A stretch of 64,000 nucleotides of DNA from Phallus indusiatus (GCA_027605045.1 JAQFWX010000026.1:434001-498000); one strand, 5' to 3'; shown: positions 23,446 to 36,479, numbered from the stretch's first letter. Notes: generated by a model from the letters alone, not told the origin. Made by a program: numbers and translations.

Positions 23446-25364
23446 CTATACATTATGATTTTCCTCCCCTGGACCATTGTCCACCGGTGGAAGTTCATCG
23501 TCCTGCTCCAAAGTTTCTATATCATCTTCACCGCCCTTATTGGGGAACAAATCATCAAAGTGCCGAAGACACGAAGCATCTTGATAATCTACCAGGAAAA
23601 AATCAAAAACAGCGTTTCCAGAATCATCCAGAAGATAAAACTCGCAGCAAACTTACCGAAATTGTCATAATAATTACACCAACATTTACCACGCGTATGT
23701 ACATCTCCCTGAGGACAATGCTGAAGGACAGAATGTTTATACCCTATGTCCGAAAAAAAGTGCAGCTGGTGTTTGGAAAGAAACAAGCCGGCGGCAATAC
23801 TGTGCACGGGAGCATCACCCCATCTCTAGATATCGATATTTGTCTTGAACATTGCTAAAGTGAGTGAAAAAACCAACTTCATAATAAAACCCTCCAGCAC
23901 GATCCAAGTGCTCAAAGAAATTAGAATAAGCTTCTCCTCTCCAGAAATCCATATCGGCTATCTCAAAGTTACTCCACCCTAAAAATTTATTGGTAAATGT
24001 TTTGTCGTAGGCTTTGACCTTGTTTGCGACGTACAATGACAAAGGTTATATGTTTCTCCACCGTCATGCGACAAGAAACCAAGACCGTTTTCAGGGTGAA
24101 CGTATTCAGGATGCGAGATTGTAAATTCTGTAGCGAGTATTAGAGTAATGAGACGCGATGATACGAGTAGAATTCAAGCCTTTTACGGTTTGCCACAACG
24201 TTGCTACCGTTTGTTGAATCTCCCTCAAAGCCATGGTGAATCCTGTAATTCAAGTTCGTTGAGTCAACTGCAGTGAACGAGAACTTGAAAAATGTGTATG
24301 CTGACCATAAACCTTTCCTTCATCTTGCATCAAAAGAAAAGGATCATAATCGATATCGCAGAAAAATCGGACATCCGGTCTGAAATAAAAAAAAATTATC
24401 AGCGTGGATTGAACCTAAAACGAAAATATCATATGGAACTCACTCAACACGCCAATAGTATCTAATGTCTTTCAAAAGTTCATGTTTGAAAAAGAACTGC
24501 AACGAATAAAAGGTAAACCCTAAATTATATCAAATGAATGAGCTCTCTTACACCAGAGTTAAATCGACACATATTTCTATACTCCACACTCCCTGTGCAG
24601 CGAACCAAGGTCAGAACAAACATTTTATTGCAACCATGGACCTTCAACTTCACTCGTATACATACATACCTGCATAGAGAACACGCTGACGCATCATACT
24701 TTTTCTAGCAGCAGCCGCTTTCTTTTCATTGATCCACGAAGGTTGCTTCCAATGATCTTCTGGAATCAAACCGTACGAAACATTTGCATTCGTCAAAATC
24801 GCGGTTCGCCTGTTAACCACCAAATTTGTAGTTAGCATTGAATATCATGAGTGTCAGCGTTGACGGCAGAGGAACGCAACATACTTCTTAAACTCGTCAG
24901 TAAACTCCTTGTCATTTAAAAAAATCCAAGGATAATTGAATTTATTGTTGAACCGGTCTTCTAGTTGCTTCATCGAGGTGACAACTCCCTCGAGTTCTGT
25001 ATTGCGCGCTAGCATGACGATAGCAGCGTTCGCTTTCCTTGGTAGTTCAATTTCTTCTTCTTTATATTCCTCCTGACGTTGCTCCTCATATGAGAAATAC
25101 GAATCCCAGCTGGATTTGAGTTTCTGGAACGGAGTTGTTGTATTGGAAGCGGTACTCTTGAGGAGGCCATTGACGAAATCCGACGCTCGCGGTCCAGCAT
25201 CCTTTCTATAGATGTTGAGCAAAGAAGTTAGTCCAAACTAGATATGAAACGTCATTCGCATTACCGTTAAACACATAGGAGTTTTATAACATACTCACCA
25301 AGGTAAATGCGATAAGAAGAATGAACCGGAGTGTTCTTGTCCTAGGACAGAGAGCGAACATCAT
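23446..25364 (-). CDS. Alpha-1,2-mannosyltransferase (GT15, KTR/KRE2/MNT family)
   Basis: Eleven exons between 25364 and 23446 sum to 1311 nt, giving 436 residues. The N-terminus FILLIAFTLFGLTSLLNIY is a type II Golgi anchor. The catalytic domain has the family landmarks AAIVMLARNTELEGVVTSM, EDRFNNKFNYPWIFLND, YRNMCRFNSGFFFKH, YYWRVEPDVRFFCDIDYDPF, YNLCHWWSNFEIADMDFWR and, near the end, the Cys-rich HCPQGDVHTRGKCWC. The YNLCH motif has Trp where Phe is usual after His; the Trp codon is split by an intron. GT15 enzymes add alpha-1,2-mannose from GDP-mannose to O- and N-linked glycans in the Golgi. The C-terminus is acidic. It is likely housekeeping and unrelated in function to the redox genes around it. 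Confidence 0.92.
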
Positions 25365-26383
25365 TATCAGGGAAGCGCCCCGCGCGCAGTCGGTGGATAT
25401 TGGGATCTGACAACCAGCGGGAAATGACGAACAAACGTGTTTTTAAATTTATGTGTTATCTTAGCGACCGGTGATATGAATTTTACATATATAGATTGAC
25501 ACACGAACGCACGCACGGCGGAGAAGGGTGCATCGATTCAAAAGAGGAATAAAAGACACGTCGGAATTGGGTGGAGTTAAAAATGTGTCAAATGGGTTGA
25601 CTATTGAGATGTCTTCCATTAGAAACCGATTTTTCATATCACCTAGCAACCGCCCGCGCGCAATTTTGCGGACGAATCATCTAATCTGCGGTCCGAGCTG
25701 GAAGCGTGTCACAAATCTTGTGGCCTGAACTCCAATGTTCATCTGACATTCAGCGCCCCAAAAAGATGCAAGATTTTTATTCTTCTTTCGTTGAGGTGGA
25801 GCCAAAATACGTCTTCGCATGCACCGGAATCACAATTTCAACAAATATCACCTACGGCGCGGGAGACGACAGATGTGCGCTCAGGAATATGTATGAATTG
25901 TCCAATCGTGGGTTGCGATTTTGCTTGATTATCAATCAAATTTAGTGACCAATCATCGCAATGTGAATAGAAACGATACCGTAAGGCTTGAAGGTACGTA
26001 ACGTGCCTTAATTTCGTCCTCACCGCGCTCGCCTGTAAAGGAACGGGTGTGCGTCACAGTGGACTAGCATGAATGCGCCACCTACGGTGTTTTTCTCGCT
26101 GAGCAATCCGTATTGATACTTTACACCCTGATTACCTTCATGCGTTCTGTTTCTTTAATAGAGGTGCGTCCGGATAATTATCTATATTACGGAAGAAATA
26201 TATAAACATGATAGACAATATCATGCAAAATACTATATTAATGTGCCTGGCTGTTTTTGAATTATTCAACCCACGTAAGATAGATCTTTCAACTTCAATA
26301 ACCGGGTTCAAGGTAGAAAAAGGACCCAAACCGAGCTGTCAGTTATAAATGGTTATTTGGGGGTGCGAACTATAGTATAATAA
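25365..26383. other. Intergenic, no supported gene
   Basis: About 1 kb between the 5' end of the mannosyltransferase and the 3' end of the acyltransferase. A frame at 25706-25945 has no family resemblance or splice support. Confidence 0.5.
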
Positions 26384-27716
26384 TTATAATAAATTACCGT
26401 TAAGAATCGGCAATAGTAATTGGCGACTAGGACTTATTTTGCCATGCAAAACCATTCCACTTAGACTTCCACGCATGTGCCATGAATTAACTTTTTGAGA
26501 TGATGAGCTTGGGAGCAACGACTTACTGATAAGGGGAGAACGTACCAAGTGGTTGCGCAAGAAAAAACAGAGAAAAATAGACACATAACCGGCCGCACCA
26601 TCCATGCACTTTTCTTCCAGTCACAGACGTCCAAACATGCTCTAAATAGATGAGAAAGCCTTGCGAAAGAAAGAATAAAGGCGTTATCCAATTGAAATGG
26701 CCGCGTATCATATAAAATGGGATTTCATGGAATAATCCAGATGCAAGGAATGTGCCAAACAAGAGTCCGACTCTGGGTAAGCCAATTTTTTGACCCAGCC
26801 ACCCGCATGGATATCCACCTGTGACCAAGAAGGTATGGCGGAGGAGTTGATGCCATTTTTGACCCCAAAATTGTTGCAGCGATTCGGATGATAGTGGATG
26901 GTCAAAGAGTGGCGGCCATAGCGAGGGCGACTGATTGAGAATGCCAACAGAGATTAGAGAAGCAAGGTAGTAGCCCGCTTGAAGTGTGTGAATGATAAAA
27001 ATACCGGAGAGAATATGAATGGTTGTCGCAAAAATGATGCGCTGTAAGAACGGCAGGCTTTGTATGTACATCGTTCCGCCATCAGGAGTTCGAAGTGGCG
27101 GTGTAAATTTGAGCATGAATTCGATAATATCAAATGCAATGTAAGATCGGAGGGCCATGAAGAAGGTTTTGCGAAGAAAAGGGGTTTTCTGAAGCGGCCG
27201 GGTTTCTTCTGGAAGAGGAATTTTTCTGCCATATCTGAAACCAATCCCGCGAACGGTAAGCATTAGCTGAGTCGCCTCGGAAAGTGCTTCTGTCAGTGAC
27301 TTTTTCTCGTTTGAAATTTTTTCTTTCAACCGGTTTTCGCCATCAAGTTTATCAAGTTGCGTTGTGGCTGAGAAAGTGAAATGCAAAGCTTGTGCGAACT
27401 GGGTCAACGAGGCAAAGACTTTTTTTTACACGCCATGTGAATGAAACAACCTAGTACGAGAACAAAAAAGTATTGACGCACCCATTCCTGCGTTGAACAC
27501 AAAGTAACCTCTGTCGCCAAATGCGTAGTGGGATGCGACATGGATGCAACAAAACACAGAGATTGGAAACAAAAGCAAGCGAAGTAGCTGAGTGCCGGGC
27601 CACCGAGTAAGAAGAGCAAGAATGAAATTGCACAATCCGGGTAAGAGAAAGACAGGCCAATTGGTAGAGTTCAAGATAATACGCTCAGACGGTCGAAGAA
27701 AGGAGACGGGCTGCAT
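26384..27716 (-). CDS. Wax-synthase-like membrane-bound O-acyltransferase (MBOAT)
   Basis: Three exons (27482-27716, 26527-27418, 26384-26465) give 402 residues. The protein is strongly hydrophobic with about eight helices. Landmarks are WPPLFDHPLSSESLQQFWGQ followed by KWHQLLRHTF, which is the FWGxxWHQ signature of the wax synthase-like subgroup, and LASGLFHEIPFY with the histidine expected at the active site. Fungal relatives acetylate or acylate hydroxyl groups of terpenoids and other secondary metabolites at the ER membrane. It is transcribed divergently from the ADH pair, sharing a 1-kb promoter region, which supports a tailoring role alongside alcohol-producing or -consuming enzymes. 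The exact acceptor is unknown. Confidence 0.85.
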
Positions 27717-28740
27717 GGGTCACCGGACATGGGCACTGTCTGTTTTCGAGAGACAAAGCTAGTAGACGCCCAGTGGAGTAACCCTAATATGTATCAACTC
27801 GACGGCGTTTTTTTTGACCATTTCATGACTGCGCCATGCCCGAGCCAAGCCGGTGTCTGTCCGTCTAACATTGATTGAATGGCGTATTGAGCTGAGTTCT
27901 GCTCAGTTAGAGTGGCGAAAATGAAAAACATCCCACGTGACTTTGAGTCACTTTGTCACAACTCCAGTACTCGAGTACTCACATGCACATGGATAGTGGG
28001 AATGAGCGGTAAGTGAAAAGGTAAACTTTAGACAAAAAATACCATCGTTGCTTGCTAATGCGTTCATTTCTTGGCATTAGAAATCTTCAATCACGACACG
28101 GCTACACCTGTAATCATGGTGCTATTGCACAGATCTCGCATTAGCTTTGGTCGGTTACGGAAAGTTAGAACCTCGGTCTTTCCAAGTTGAACCGTAACTT
28201 GCTGCAAATAAGCATAGGCTGAAACATTTATATGAACCTGGACAACAATTTTATTCGGATTTCAGAGGTACACGTAAAAAAAAATTGACGGCGAATCTCA
28301 CTAAAATTCTCCTCAACTTTTATACTTCGGCGACGTTCAAAGAAGGAGCGTCACTAGTCACTGGGCACCACAAAATCTTATTCTTATCCGGTCCGCAGAA
28401 CTTAATGGTGAGAATCAATTTTCGTGTGAGCATGTGCGACTGCCTTCCGATATTTCTCTTCTGCTTCATTGACAAAAAAAAACATCGTGGTTCTACAGCC
28501 AATCACACCGAGAGGAGTGCCTTTGTGAGTAAATCTCGCCTTGAGAAAAGAATTAATCAATGATGTACGTATGCAATTTTGACGTTAAACATGTGTGTAT
28601 GAGCTTATCTATTCTTATTTGTTAGTAGAACTGCCGAAACTGGAGGCTTCTTGAAGCTGCGAATACCAGGTGGCTTTCCCCGTGCCCCAATACCATCTTT
28701 ATCTCTCCCCACTATCACCAAACCCTCCTCGCATCAAGCT
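27717..28740. promoter_or_regulatory. Divergent intergenic region, MBOAT and ADH1
   Basis: About 1 kb between two divergently transcribed metabolic genes. No confident gene lies inside. The direct words ACTCGAGTACTC near 27970 and GTGACTTTGAGTCACTTTG near 27940 (a TGACTTTGAGTCA partial palindrome) could be protein-binding sites, but this is only pattern spotting. Confidence 0.4.
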
Positions 28741-30193
28741 ATGACGACCTCAGAAACGATGAGAGGCCTGCAAATTATCGAATTCAATAAAAACTACCAA
28801 TATGTCACAAACATTCCAGTTCCAAAGATCGTCAAACCTAACGAGGTCTTGATCAAAGTCGCCGTCGCTGGTTATTGTCACTCAGAAGTTATGGTTCTCA
28901 ATGGCGAATTTGCTCACAAACTGCGCGCTCCGTTACCTCTCATTCCATCTCATGAAGGGACGGGTATTGTCGCAGAAATTGGTTCCCAAGTAACGAATGT
29001 CAAGGTTTGTCGTCTTTTTTTTCAAATTGCTCTTCACCTGAAGGCTGAAATGTCCTCAAAGGTTGGAGATCGAGTCGGAACTCTGACTTTCAAGAACATC
29101 TGCGGCACATGCTTCGATTGTAAAAATGATCTCGCTAGATACTGTGAACATTCAGATATGCTCGGATTGGGGCTGGATGGTGCCGCTGCTGAATATATGG
29201 TTGCTGACAGTGATTGGATTGTTCATATACCTTCCAATCTTGATTTCGAAGCTGCAGCGCCATTAATGTGCGCTGGTACGTACAATAATGGAACACGGTT
29301 CATTATCTTCCTAAACGGGTGTTGTTTTTTTTAGGTGCTACGATTTATTGCGGTATAAAGCAAACCGGCCTGAAACCGGGTGAAACGCTTGCCATCATCG
29401 GTGCGGGGGTAAGCTGCAACCATTTATAGGTTTTTTTTGCACAACTTCTGATATCATACAGGCGCTAGGTCATCTTGGTGTACAATTCGCCAAATGTTTG
29501 GGTCTCAAAGTCGTATGTGTCGACACGAGACAAGCTCCACTAGATCTTGTCAAAAGCCTCAAATACCCGCCTGTACGTTCCTTTTCTCAGTTTTTTTTTT
29601 GTCTTGGGGAAAAGCTCCGAAATGCATGAACGCGAAATCATCAGGATTTTGCCATAGACGCCACAAAAGGCGTTGAATACGCCTTGTCCGAAATTGGAGG
29701 TAGTGTCGATGCGGTTATTACCGCGACACATTCCCTCGCGGCAAATGAATACGGCTTGAAACTTGTGCGAAAGCATGGAACGTTTGTTGCGATCGGCTTG
29801 TAAGTCACAGAACACTGTATATCCTTATTTGATGATTCACTCCTTTTTAGACCGAGTGATCCTATCGTATGGTGTTTCTTTTTTTAGAAACCCTTTTTCG
29901 AGTTAATTCTCCTCTAGCCTATACACTATAATCATCTCGTTTTCAGAAACATCCACATAAAGGGTTCCTTGTTGAGTAGTACCACCTTGGCTCAAGAGAT
30001 GGTTAATCTTGTCGCCGAAAAAGGTACGTTGCCGCAGTTGACAGTAGTGGCAGAAATGATCATCCATGTGGTTTTTTCAGGTATCGAAGTCAAGACTAAG
30101 GCGTACCCGTTAGAAGATTTTCAGACATTGTTAGATGATTATGAGAAGGCCAACCATGCTGGAAAGCTTGTACTACGTGTTTCTTCTGATTGA
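28741..30193 (+). CDS. Zinc-dependent alcohol dehydrogenase, copy 1
   Basis: Eight exons (28741-29004, 29062-29275, 29335-29408, 29462-29572, 29645-29799, 29851-29866, 29918-30023, 30081-30193) give 350 residues, the usual length for medium-chain ADH. Catalytic zinc ligands: Cys46 (GYCHSE) and His71-Glu72 (SHEGTG). The structural zinc lobe has four Cys in CGTCFDCKNDLARYC. The Rossmann motif is GAGALGHLG, split at an intron, followed by VCVDTR, where Asp favours NAD over NADP. The closest type is the yeast ADH1-like class. The ATG at 28741 is chosen over an in-frame upstream one because it aligns with the family start. Exon 6 is only 16 nt. Cytosolic. The next gene is its tandem copy. Confidence 0.92.
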
Positions 30194-30453
30194 TTTTCCC
30201 AGAACTCGGTTTGGTCAAGGCGCGCTATGCCGGATCGTCCAACAATCTTTGAAATCTATTGAATTTCTATTTCATTATTTCATGAATAGACTGGTTTTAA
30301 TTATAAATATGACTATTAGAAGTTCAGACATCATAATGCGTATCGATGCTTTCGCGCTGTGCAAAACGCGGCGCATTATGTAACCTCGATCGCATGACGT
30401 TCGTCATGCCACAAATTTCCCATGTTCCCACTTGACGACTTCATCCAAAAAAG

Positions 30454-31938
30454 ATGAGAGGTCTACTAATCACAGAGTACAAAAAAACCTACCAATACTC
30501 TACAGACATCCCTGTTCCAAAGATCGAAAGGCCAAATGAGGTGCTCATAAAAGTTGCCGTTGCTGGGTATTGTCATACGGAGATGATGGTAGTCAACGGC
30601 GAATTCGAGCACAAAATGCGTGGACGAACGCTTCCCTTGATTCCGTCTCATGAAGGTACAGGAGTTGTCATTGACATTGGATCGGCAGTCACCAACGTCG
30701 AGGTATGGTATTGGTCCAAAAAAAACGTTTTTTGCATTTGTGCTGAGAAAACAGCTTCGCTTCGCGTCATGATTATGATAGATTGGTGACCGTGTAGGAG
30801 CATTAACCATGAAAAACGCTTGTGGAAAATGTTCCGAGTGCCGACGTCAAACACCAAAGTACTGCGAGAATGTCGAAATGCTTGGTTTGACAGTTCACGG
30901 TGCAGCCGCCGAATATGTGGTTGCGGACGCCGCATGGGTAATTCATCTGCCTCAAAGTCTTAGTTTCGAAACGGCAGCACCCCTTATGTGTGCAGGTACC
31001 ATCCCTTTCGCGATATCACCATCATGATTTTAATGACTGTTTTTTAGGCTGTACAGTGTATTGCGCATTGAAAACGGCAAACCTGAATTCTGGAGATACT
31101 GTTGCGATCATCGGCGTTGGAGTAAGTGCGCATGTGGAATGTCCTGCGATGCGTATGTATAGTATAAAAATTAATATAAAATTCTTGTTTTTGCCAGGCT
31201 TTGGGTCATCTCGGAGTTCAATTCGCCAAATGTATGGGTCTTCGGGTTGTGTGCGTGGACTCAAGACAAGCACCATTGGAATTGGCTAAAAGCCTGAAGT
31301 ACAAACCGGTACATTATAAAAGCCGGAGCTTTAGTTTGGACTGAATTGATTTTTTTTACTAACACGGGCCGCGCAGGATCATGTCATCGATGCCACCAAA
31401 GGGGTTGAACACGCCTTAGCCGAATTGAAAGGCCATGATGTTGATGCGGTGATAATGTGCACTGATTCCGTTCCTGCGCATGAGTACGGTCTTCAGTTGG
31501 TCCGAAAACATGGGACATATGTAGTCGTCGGACAGTGAGCACTTTTTTTGCCCTTTTACACGATCAGCCTGACCTGTTTCAGGCCATTTGAGCCAATTGT
31601 GTGTATTCTACTAGTAATCCACCTCTCAGTTTATCATTTTTTCATTTCTGTTTCTCAGCCGGTACACTACAGAAATCTGATAGGTAAAAACCTGACGTTG
31701 AAAGGTTCTCTATTGAGTGATCCTACCTTGGCTCAAGAAATGGTCAACTTGGTAGCTGAGAAAGGTGGGTTTGAAGTTTATTAGGTTTAAATCAATCCAT
31801 CATATATTGTCTTTCGATTTAGGAATCGAAGTCAAGACTAGAGCTTATCCTTTGGAAGATGTCCAAAAGTTAATTGATGATTACGGAGAAAGCGAGCATG
31901 CTGGAAAGCTCGTTTTACGCGTTTCCAGTACCGAGTGA
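30454..31938 (+). CDS. Zinc-dependent alcohol dehydrogenase, copy 2
   Basis: Eight exons (30454-30702, 30782-30995, 31048-31121, 31198-31308, 31377-31534, 31583-31598, 31659-31764, 31823-31938) give 347 residues. Exons 2, 3, 4, 6 and 7 have the same lengths as in copy 1 (214, 74, 111, 16 and 106 nt), showing tandem duplication. Zinc sites are kept: GYCHTE and SHEGTG for the catalytic zinc, and CGKCSECRRQTPKYC for the structural zinc. GVGALGHLG and VCVDSR form the NAD site. The two copies probably share a core reaction, oxidation of primary alcohols or reduction of aldehydes, with possible differences in regulation or substrate. Only 260 bp separate copy 1's stop from this ATG. Confidence 0.92.
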
Positions 31939-32900
31939 AACTTGTTCTGCCTGCATATAGTGATTTGTGACGTGGAATTGCAATTCTGAACTCCTATAAA
32001 AAATGCCCCTTGGAAAAATAAAAATGATACGGTATCGCCTATCATATTACGCACCTACTCATCAACTGGCGCGTTGTCCGGGACCTTCATATGGAAACGC
32101 ATCAAAAATAGTTGATCAGGAACGGCACAAGAGACTCAGCTTCAGAAATGCTAATTCGCCTAGCATTTATGGCTTTCTACCCCACGACGCGCATAAATTT
32201 CAAATTAAATCATTGACAACTGAAATCTCTTCTTTGCAAATTGCAAGGAGCAACTTGAAGAACGGCAATGGTAAGTAACTTTAACTTTGATTATATACGT
32301 ATTACTACATACCTGCAACTATCGATAATGGCTGTGAGCTGATAATCACTTTTCCTCTGATCGCCATATTAGCCTAACAATCTACACGTGTGAAGTACGA
32401 TGTCATAAATCATCGTTGAGTTATCAGAATATATTCGGCCTGAGCGCCATATCCCCAAATGATCAAGCGAGATTTTTCTGATGTCTACGTAAACGTCTGG
32501 AGACCAGCCGGTCTTTTCAAGTGATTTGCAAATATGTCATGTATGTGGATCTTAGAAGCTGAATCGGACTACAGGGGAGTCATTGATTGTTGCTGATTGC
32601 GGCCATTACTCTTAACTTTGAGGATGCTTAATTTGAATACTTTATAAATGTCTTGTGCCACTCAAGTGGTGCTAAGACTATTGATCCTAATATTTACGAA
32701 GGGTGGGATTAAGGATAAACGACGCTAATATGAGCTATGCAAAGAGCAAACATACTGAAAAATACTTGATTTAAGGTACAACGGTCACATTTAAATACCA
32801 TTATACAAAAATAATAATTGCACTAAAAAGAGCAGTTACAAAAAAGGGGAGCGCTTTACATATATAAATAAATAAGGTCGATTATTTGAACTTTCGAAGA
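31939..32900. other. Intergenic, convergent 3' ends
   Basis: About 960 bp between the 3' ends of ADH copy 2 (plus) and peroxygenase copy 1 (minus). A frame at 32003-32278 has no family resemblance. Nothing else is supported. Confidence 0.5.
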
Positions 32901-34253
32901 TTAATTTCCGAACGGGAACACTTGAGTACAGTTGTGTCCTTCGACGGCAGAGAAAAGAAAACCCAGATTAGTATTAAGGGCAGTCAATAGCGGGCCAGTA
33001 GGATTAGGGTATTGAGCCGTGAGAACACGAAGGACGATATCTTCATAAATTCCACAGAAATCAGTAAGGGCGGGGGTATCGGGAAGTTCGACGAAGTTGT
33101 TTGTGCCATTATTCACGCCTGGTACGAAAGGATGCTTGTTGAATATCTGAGTAACGAGTGGGGTAATGGTAGGAAAATCAACCGGTGCTGGTTGACGATT
33201 GAAATCATTCGGGAAATGATTTGGGTCAAAGAAGGACGAGGCAGCTTCGAGACTGAGCTGTCCATTGTTCAAACGACCGTCCACAAAGAAAATTGTCGGG
33301 AAAACCGCTTCCGAAAATGCGGAAAGGATACGTGGTGACCTGAAAGAAAGCTGAGGGTTGGTCTGGATGGAGTCTTGAAGGCGTTGATGACGAAGTTCTG
33401 CAGCAGCGTTGATGTCGTAAGTACCTTGAGCACCGAATTCTGTCGAGAACGCTTCGAACTGGTCAAAATTTGCAAATTAGATTAGGCATAACTTTGTTAA
33501 AGAGAACATATACTTCTTGGAAACGTGTGCTGTTAAATAAGGCAGGGTTTCCGAAGAATGCATCGACTCGGGTCATACTGGTATCACCTGTTCTGTGGTT
33601 TTAGCATGCCACTTGGCTAGATTTCTCCGTTACTCGTACCTTCAAAGGTGCCGTGGAAACTAAGGCCACCGACAATAGCAGGCGCGGGGGGATCGGGACC
33701 GGTCTCTGGAGTTTTCATTCCAATACTGATTAAATTCGTGAGAGGGTTACCGTCGATCAAGTGTGCTTGATAAACTAAGAATTTAGCGAAGGTGTTTCCC
33801 AAATTAAAACCTAAAGTAGTATGTTATCAGCATTTCACGATAATGCAAAGTCCTTAAAGAACATACCTTCCATCACAGCGGTGACCAGTTGGTCTGGTCT
33901 GGCAACACCTGTTCGGGGAAGATACTAAATATCCATGTTTCTGTGAGTAAGCCTAATAAGGACACGGGAGGAAGACTTACTCCATGGTTCGCCAGAGTGT
34001 TTAGACCTGGACATGGACCGCGGATGTCGGTGTCCGGGTTGGGTGCAATGAAGGGGTGATCAGGATCATTGACCAACATGAGACCGCTGTCGGTCAACGG
34101 ACCAGGAGGAGGAGGGATGGGTGCAAGGACATTTCTGGCGATGAATTCGTCTACCTCCCTCTGTGTCAAACCACCAAGGGATTCGTATGCAGGGAAAGCC
34201 AGTGCTAAACGAACCACGAGAGGGAAGAGGAGGCCAAAGGAGATTTTTGCCAT
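32901..34253 (-). CDS. Unspecific peroxygenase (heme-thiolate), copy 1
   Basis: Five exons (33981-34253, 33867-33924, 33640-33810, 33514-33587, 32901-33458) give 377 residues. A signal peptide covers about residues 1-19. Cys81 in GPCPGLNTLANHG is the heme-thiolate ligand. Glu167-Gly168-Asp169 with Ser171 matches the EGD..S magnesium site near the heme propionate. Arg235 and Glu242 in SPRILSAFSE match the acid-base pair of long-type peroxygenases. C-terminal Cys in DFCGIYED and HNCTQVFPF fit the known disulfide-bearing end. These enzymes use hydrogen peroxide to hydroxylate or epoxidise many substrates, and some oxidise halides. Secreted. It is a close paralogue of the plus-strand gene at 44008-45385. 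This copy has a conventional GT donor after exon 2. Confidence 0.94.
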
Positions 34254-34312
34254 TGCTTTTAGTGATATGCCTAGAGTGAAGACACTGAGGAAAAAAGAGT
34301 ATTCGAACTGCC

Positions 34313-34320
34313 TTTATATA
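34313..34320 (-). promoter_or_regulatory. TATA box of peroxygenase copy 1
   Basis: Read on the minus strand, TATATAAA lies about 60 bp upstream of the start codon at 34253, with a short pyrimidine-rich 5' UTR between. Confidence 0.6.
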
Positions 34321-36479
34321 TGCGAAATTTGCATCTAACGTGGAGAAATTTCGACTCTCCAATTCGTTCTGACTGGAAAGTCTAAGGAACGCCGGGTAAG
34401 GAGTCCGGACGGGTGCTAATCTCATTTCACCCCAAAAACATGTCAACCCCTAACTTGATCTTTAGCCGTTAATATTTCCTGGACCTTAAATGAGATTTCT
34501 GAATAAGGAAAATTTCAACGTAAATAATGTTTGATTGTCTGCTCCTCTTCCCAAGCTTCAACACATTTGTACGTCCAGCGTATCATAATCAGGTCAGATC
34601 AAAAGCTTGTTTCGCATAAGGTGGGAATATGACCTGCCTTCCGTTCAGCCTGTTGTTTGTCCCGAACGAGGAAAGTCTGTTTTTTTTGTACCCTTTGTAT
34701 TGGCGTGAGTTATCGATCCGGGCAATAGTTGGCGTAATTTACTTCCTTCACCTCAAAAATGTATTATAATTTCAAGCTGATGATGCAGACTATCCAATCT
34801 TGACTTTGAATACTAGTTACCTAGGGGTTTATAAAATGTCCTTTTCCGCTTAATGAAGCGTACCGGTGTGACGGTCGTCGGTGTCAAGAACAAATTGATT
34901 TTGAGTCCTGCCGTTCTAATAATAGAAATAGGCTCGATCAACCTCGATTGTCAATTCGTTGTTTTGCAACGAAAACAAGTAAAGCCTGAAAGTGCCAACT
35001 AGCCTGTAATAGCACTGTCTGGCACGCTCATGAGTCTTTGCAGATCCATCCAGAACTGTGCTAAACTCATTCCGGATATCCGGTTTGTTGTCGGGGAAGA
35101 GGCAGTATTTGACAAGTGTTTGTGTGTTTTTTTTTGCTGTGCGATGTTCATTCAACTCCAGAATCACTGGAGTCGGACCTTGCGCTGAGAGCTCACGGCA
35201 TAGGATTTATTGCAACGGATCCAGTACATCCCGAAGGCAAAATCTGCTCTAATATTGCTTTTTTGAATTAAAATTCACACATCGCAATTGGATACACGCG
35301 AGAAGAATCGAGACGGGTTCAGGTCCATCAAGATGATGCTTGGTTAATGTTAGCCCTGAGGCGCTGCTTTAAGGCATAACAAGCCTCTGCATCCGGTTGT
35401 GAATTGCGGTTTCCGCGTGTGTTAAAGACTATATTGGCAATTAATAGGGGATGATACGTTGATAAGCGGGGAACAAGCCAATTTCTGTGATTTTGACTCA
35501 CAGATCACCACCGTGACCAAGGACATGGCCGACTCCTCCCAATGCACTGTTGTTTGTTTTCAAACTAAAACATCGGAGGGTTCTTTTGCTAACTTGTCTA
35601 TGACTTCATTAACTCAATCCACAGCTGTCATTCCTAAAATAAATGCTCGGCTTCCTGTATTCTATAGATTCAATTTGAGTTGACTCTGACGTATTGGCTG
35701 AGAATTCGCATACCCCATGATGATATCGAATCTGTACTTTGTAGTAGTCCTGATTAAGTGTCAAAGCGAGTGTGTATAATCAGCGGCTGCACATCGCTAG
35801 AAGAATATTGTTCACAACGCCGCTCCATTTAGGAAATTCTATTCTCGGAGTCTCCGATCCCGGACGATCAGCTTGAGATCTCGGAGTACTCGATCACTTC
35901 ATCGACAGATGTCTTTGGTGCTGCTTACTGGCTCGCCTGATAACCGGACTTGCCGCTACTCAGGCATCACCAGACCGCCGCCTTTACCTTTTCAACGATT
36001 CGAGTGATATTGGTTAATTCAATTGCTCTCACTGTCGTTTCAGGCTTAATTATTGTGATCATGGCTGATGGTTTGTAATTATTTTGTGGGGATGCTAGTG
36101 CACCGGAATTGCAAAATTTGCCACACATATTTGAATATGCTTTGTTCGGTTCGTACTCAGTATCTAACAACAGCCAACTTTGTGATGGTGTTTCACACTC
36201 CCAAAGATCGTTATCCAATATGGGTTGAAGCGGGAGTGGAGTCGATGCGGCGTTTGCTTGGCCAGTCACTGAAAAAACGAGTGCGCATATGTCGCCTGAA
36301 ACCCACATGTAAAATCGCGACGGTTATCAGAAAACTAAGGATATATACATATACTATAGGTATATCATTGGTAGAAACCTCAATGTCCAAATATCCCACG
36401 AATCCCACGATACTTACGGACCTGACTTTCGATTGATCTACATTATACCTAAGTCCTGTTTCTGGAGAAAATGATTTTT
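34321..36479. other. Intergenic, no supported gene
   Basis: About 2.2 kb. Minus-strand frames at 34916-35167 and 35967-36308 read as continuous but have no family resemblance and no splice partners. A TATAAAA near 34831-34837 has no recognisable gene behind it. Confidence 0.45.

Noticed and set aside
26708..27266. Several frames inside the acyltransferase gene on both strands
   Set aside because: All overlap the well-supported MBOAT exon 2 in other frames.
35770..35910. CGGAGT/CTCCGATCCCGG-type repeated words
   Set aside because: Short partial palindromes without consistent period or partner elsewhere; the shared ATCCCGGACG near 39190 is too short to call a repeat.
35967..36408. Minus-strand frames with a hydrophobic segment that could belong to a seven-helix protein
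   Set aside because: No DUF6533/6534 landmark residues and no joins to the neighbouring gene at 36480.
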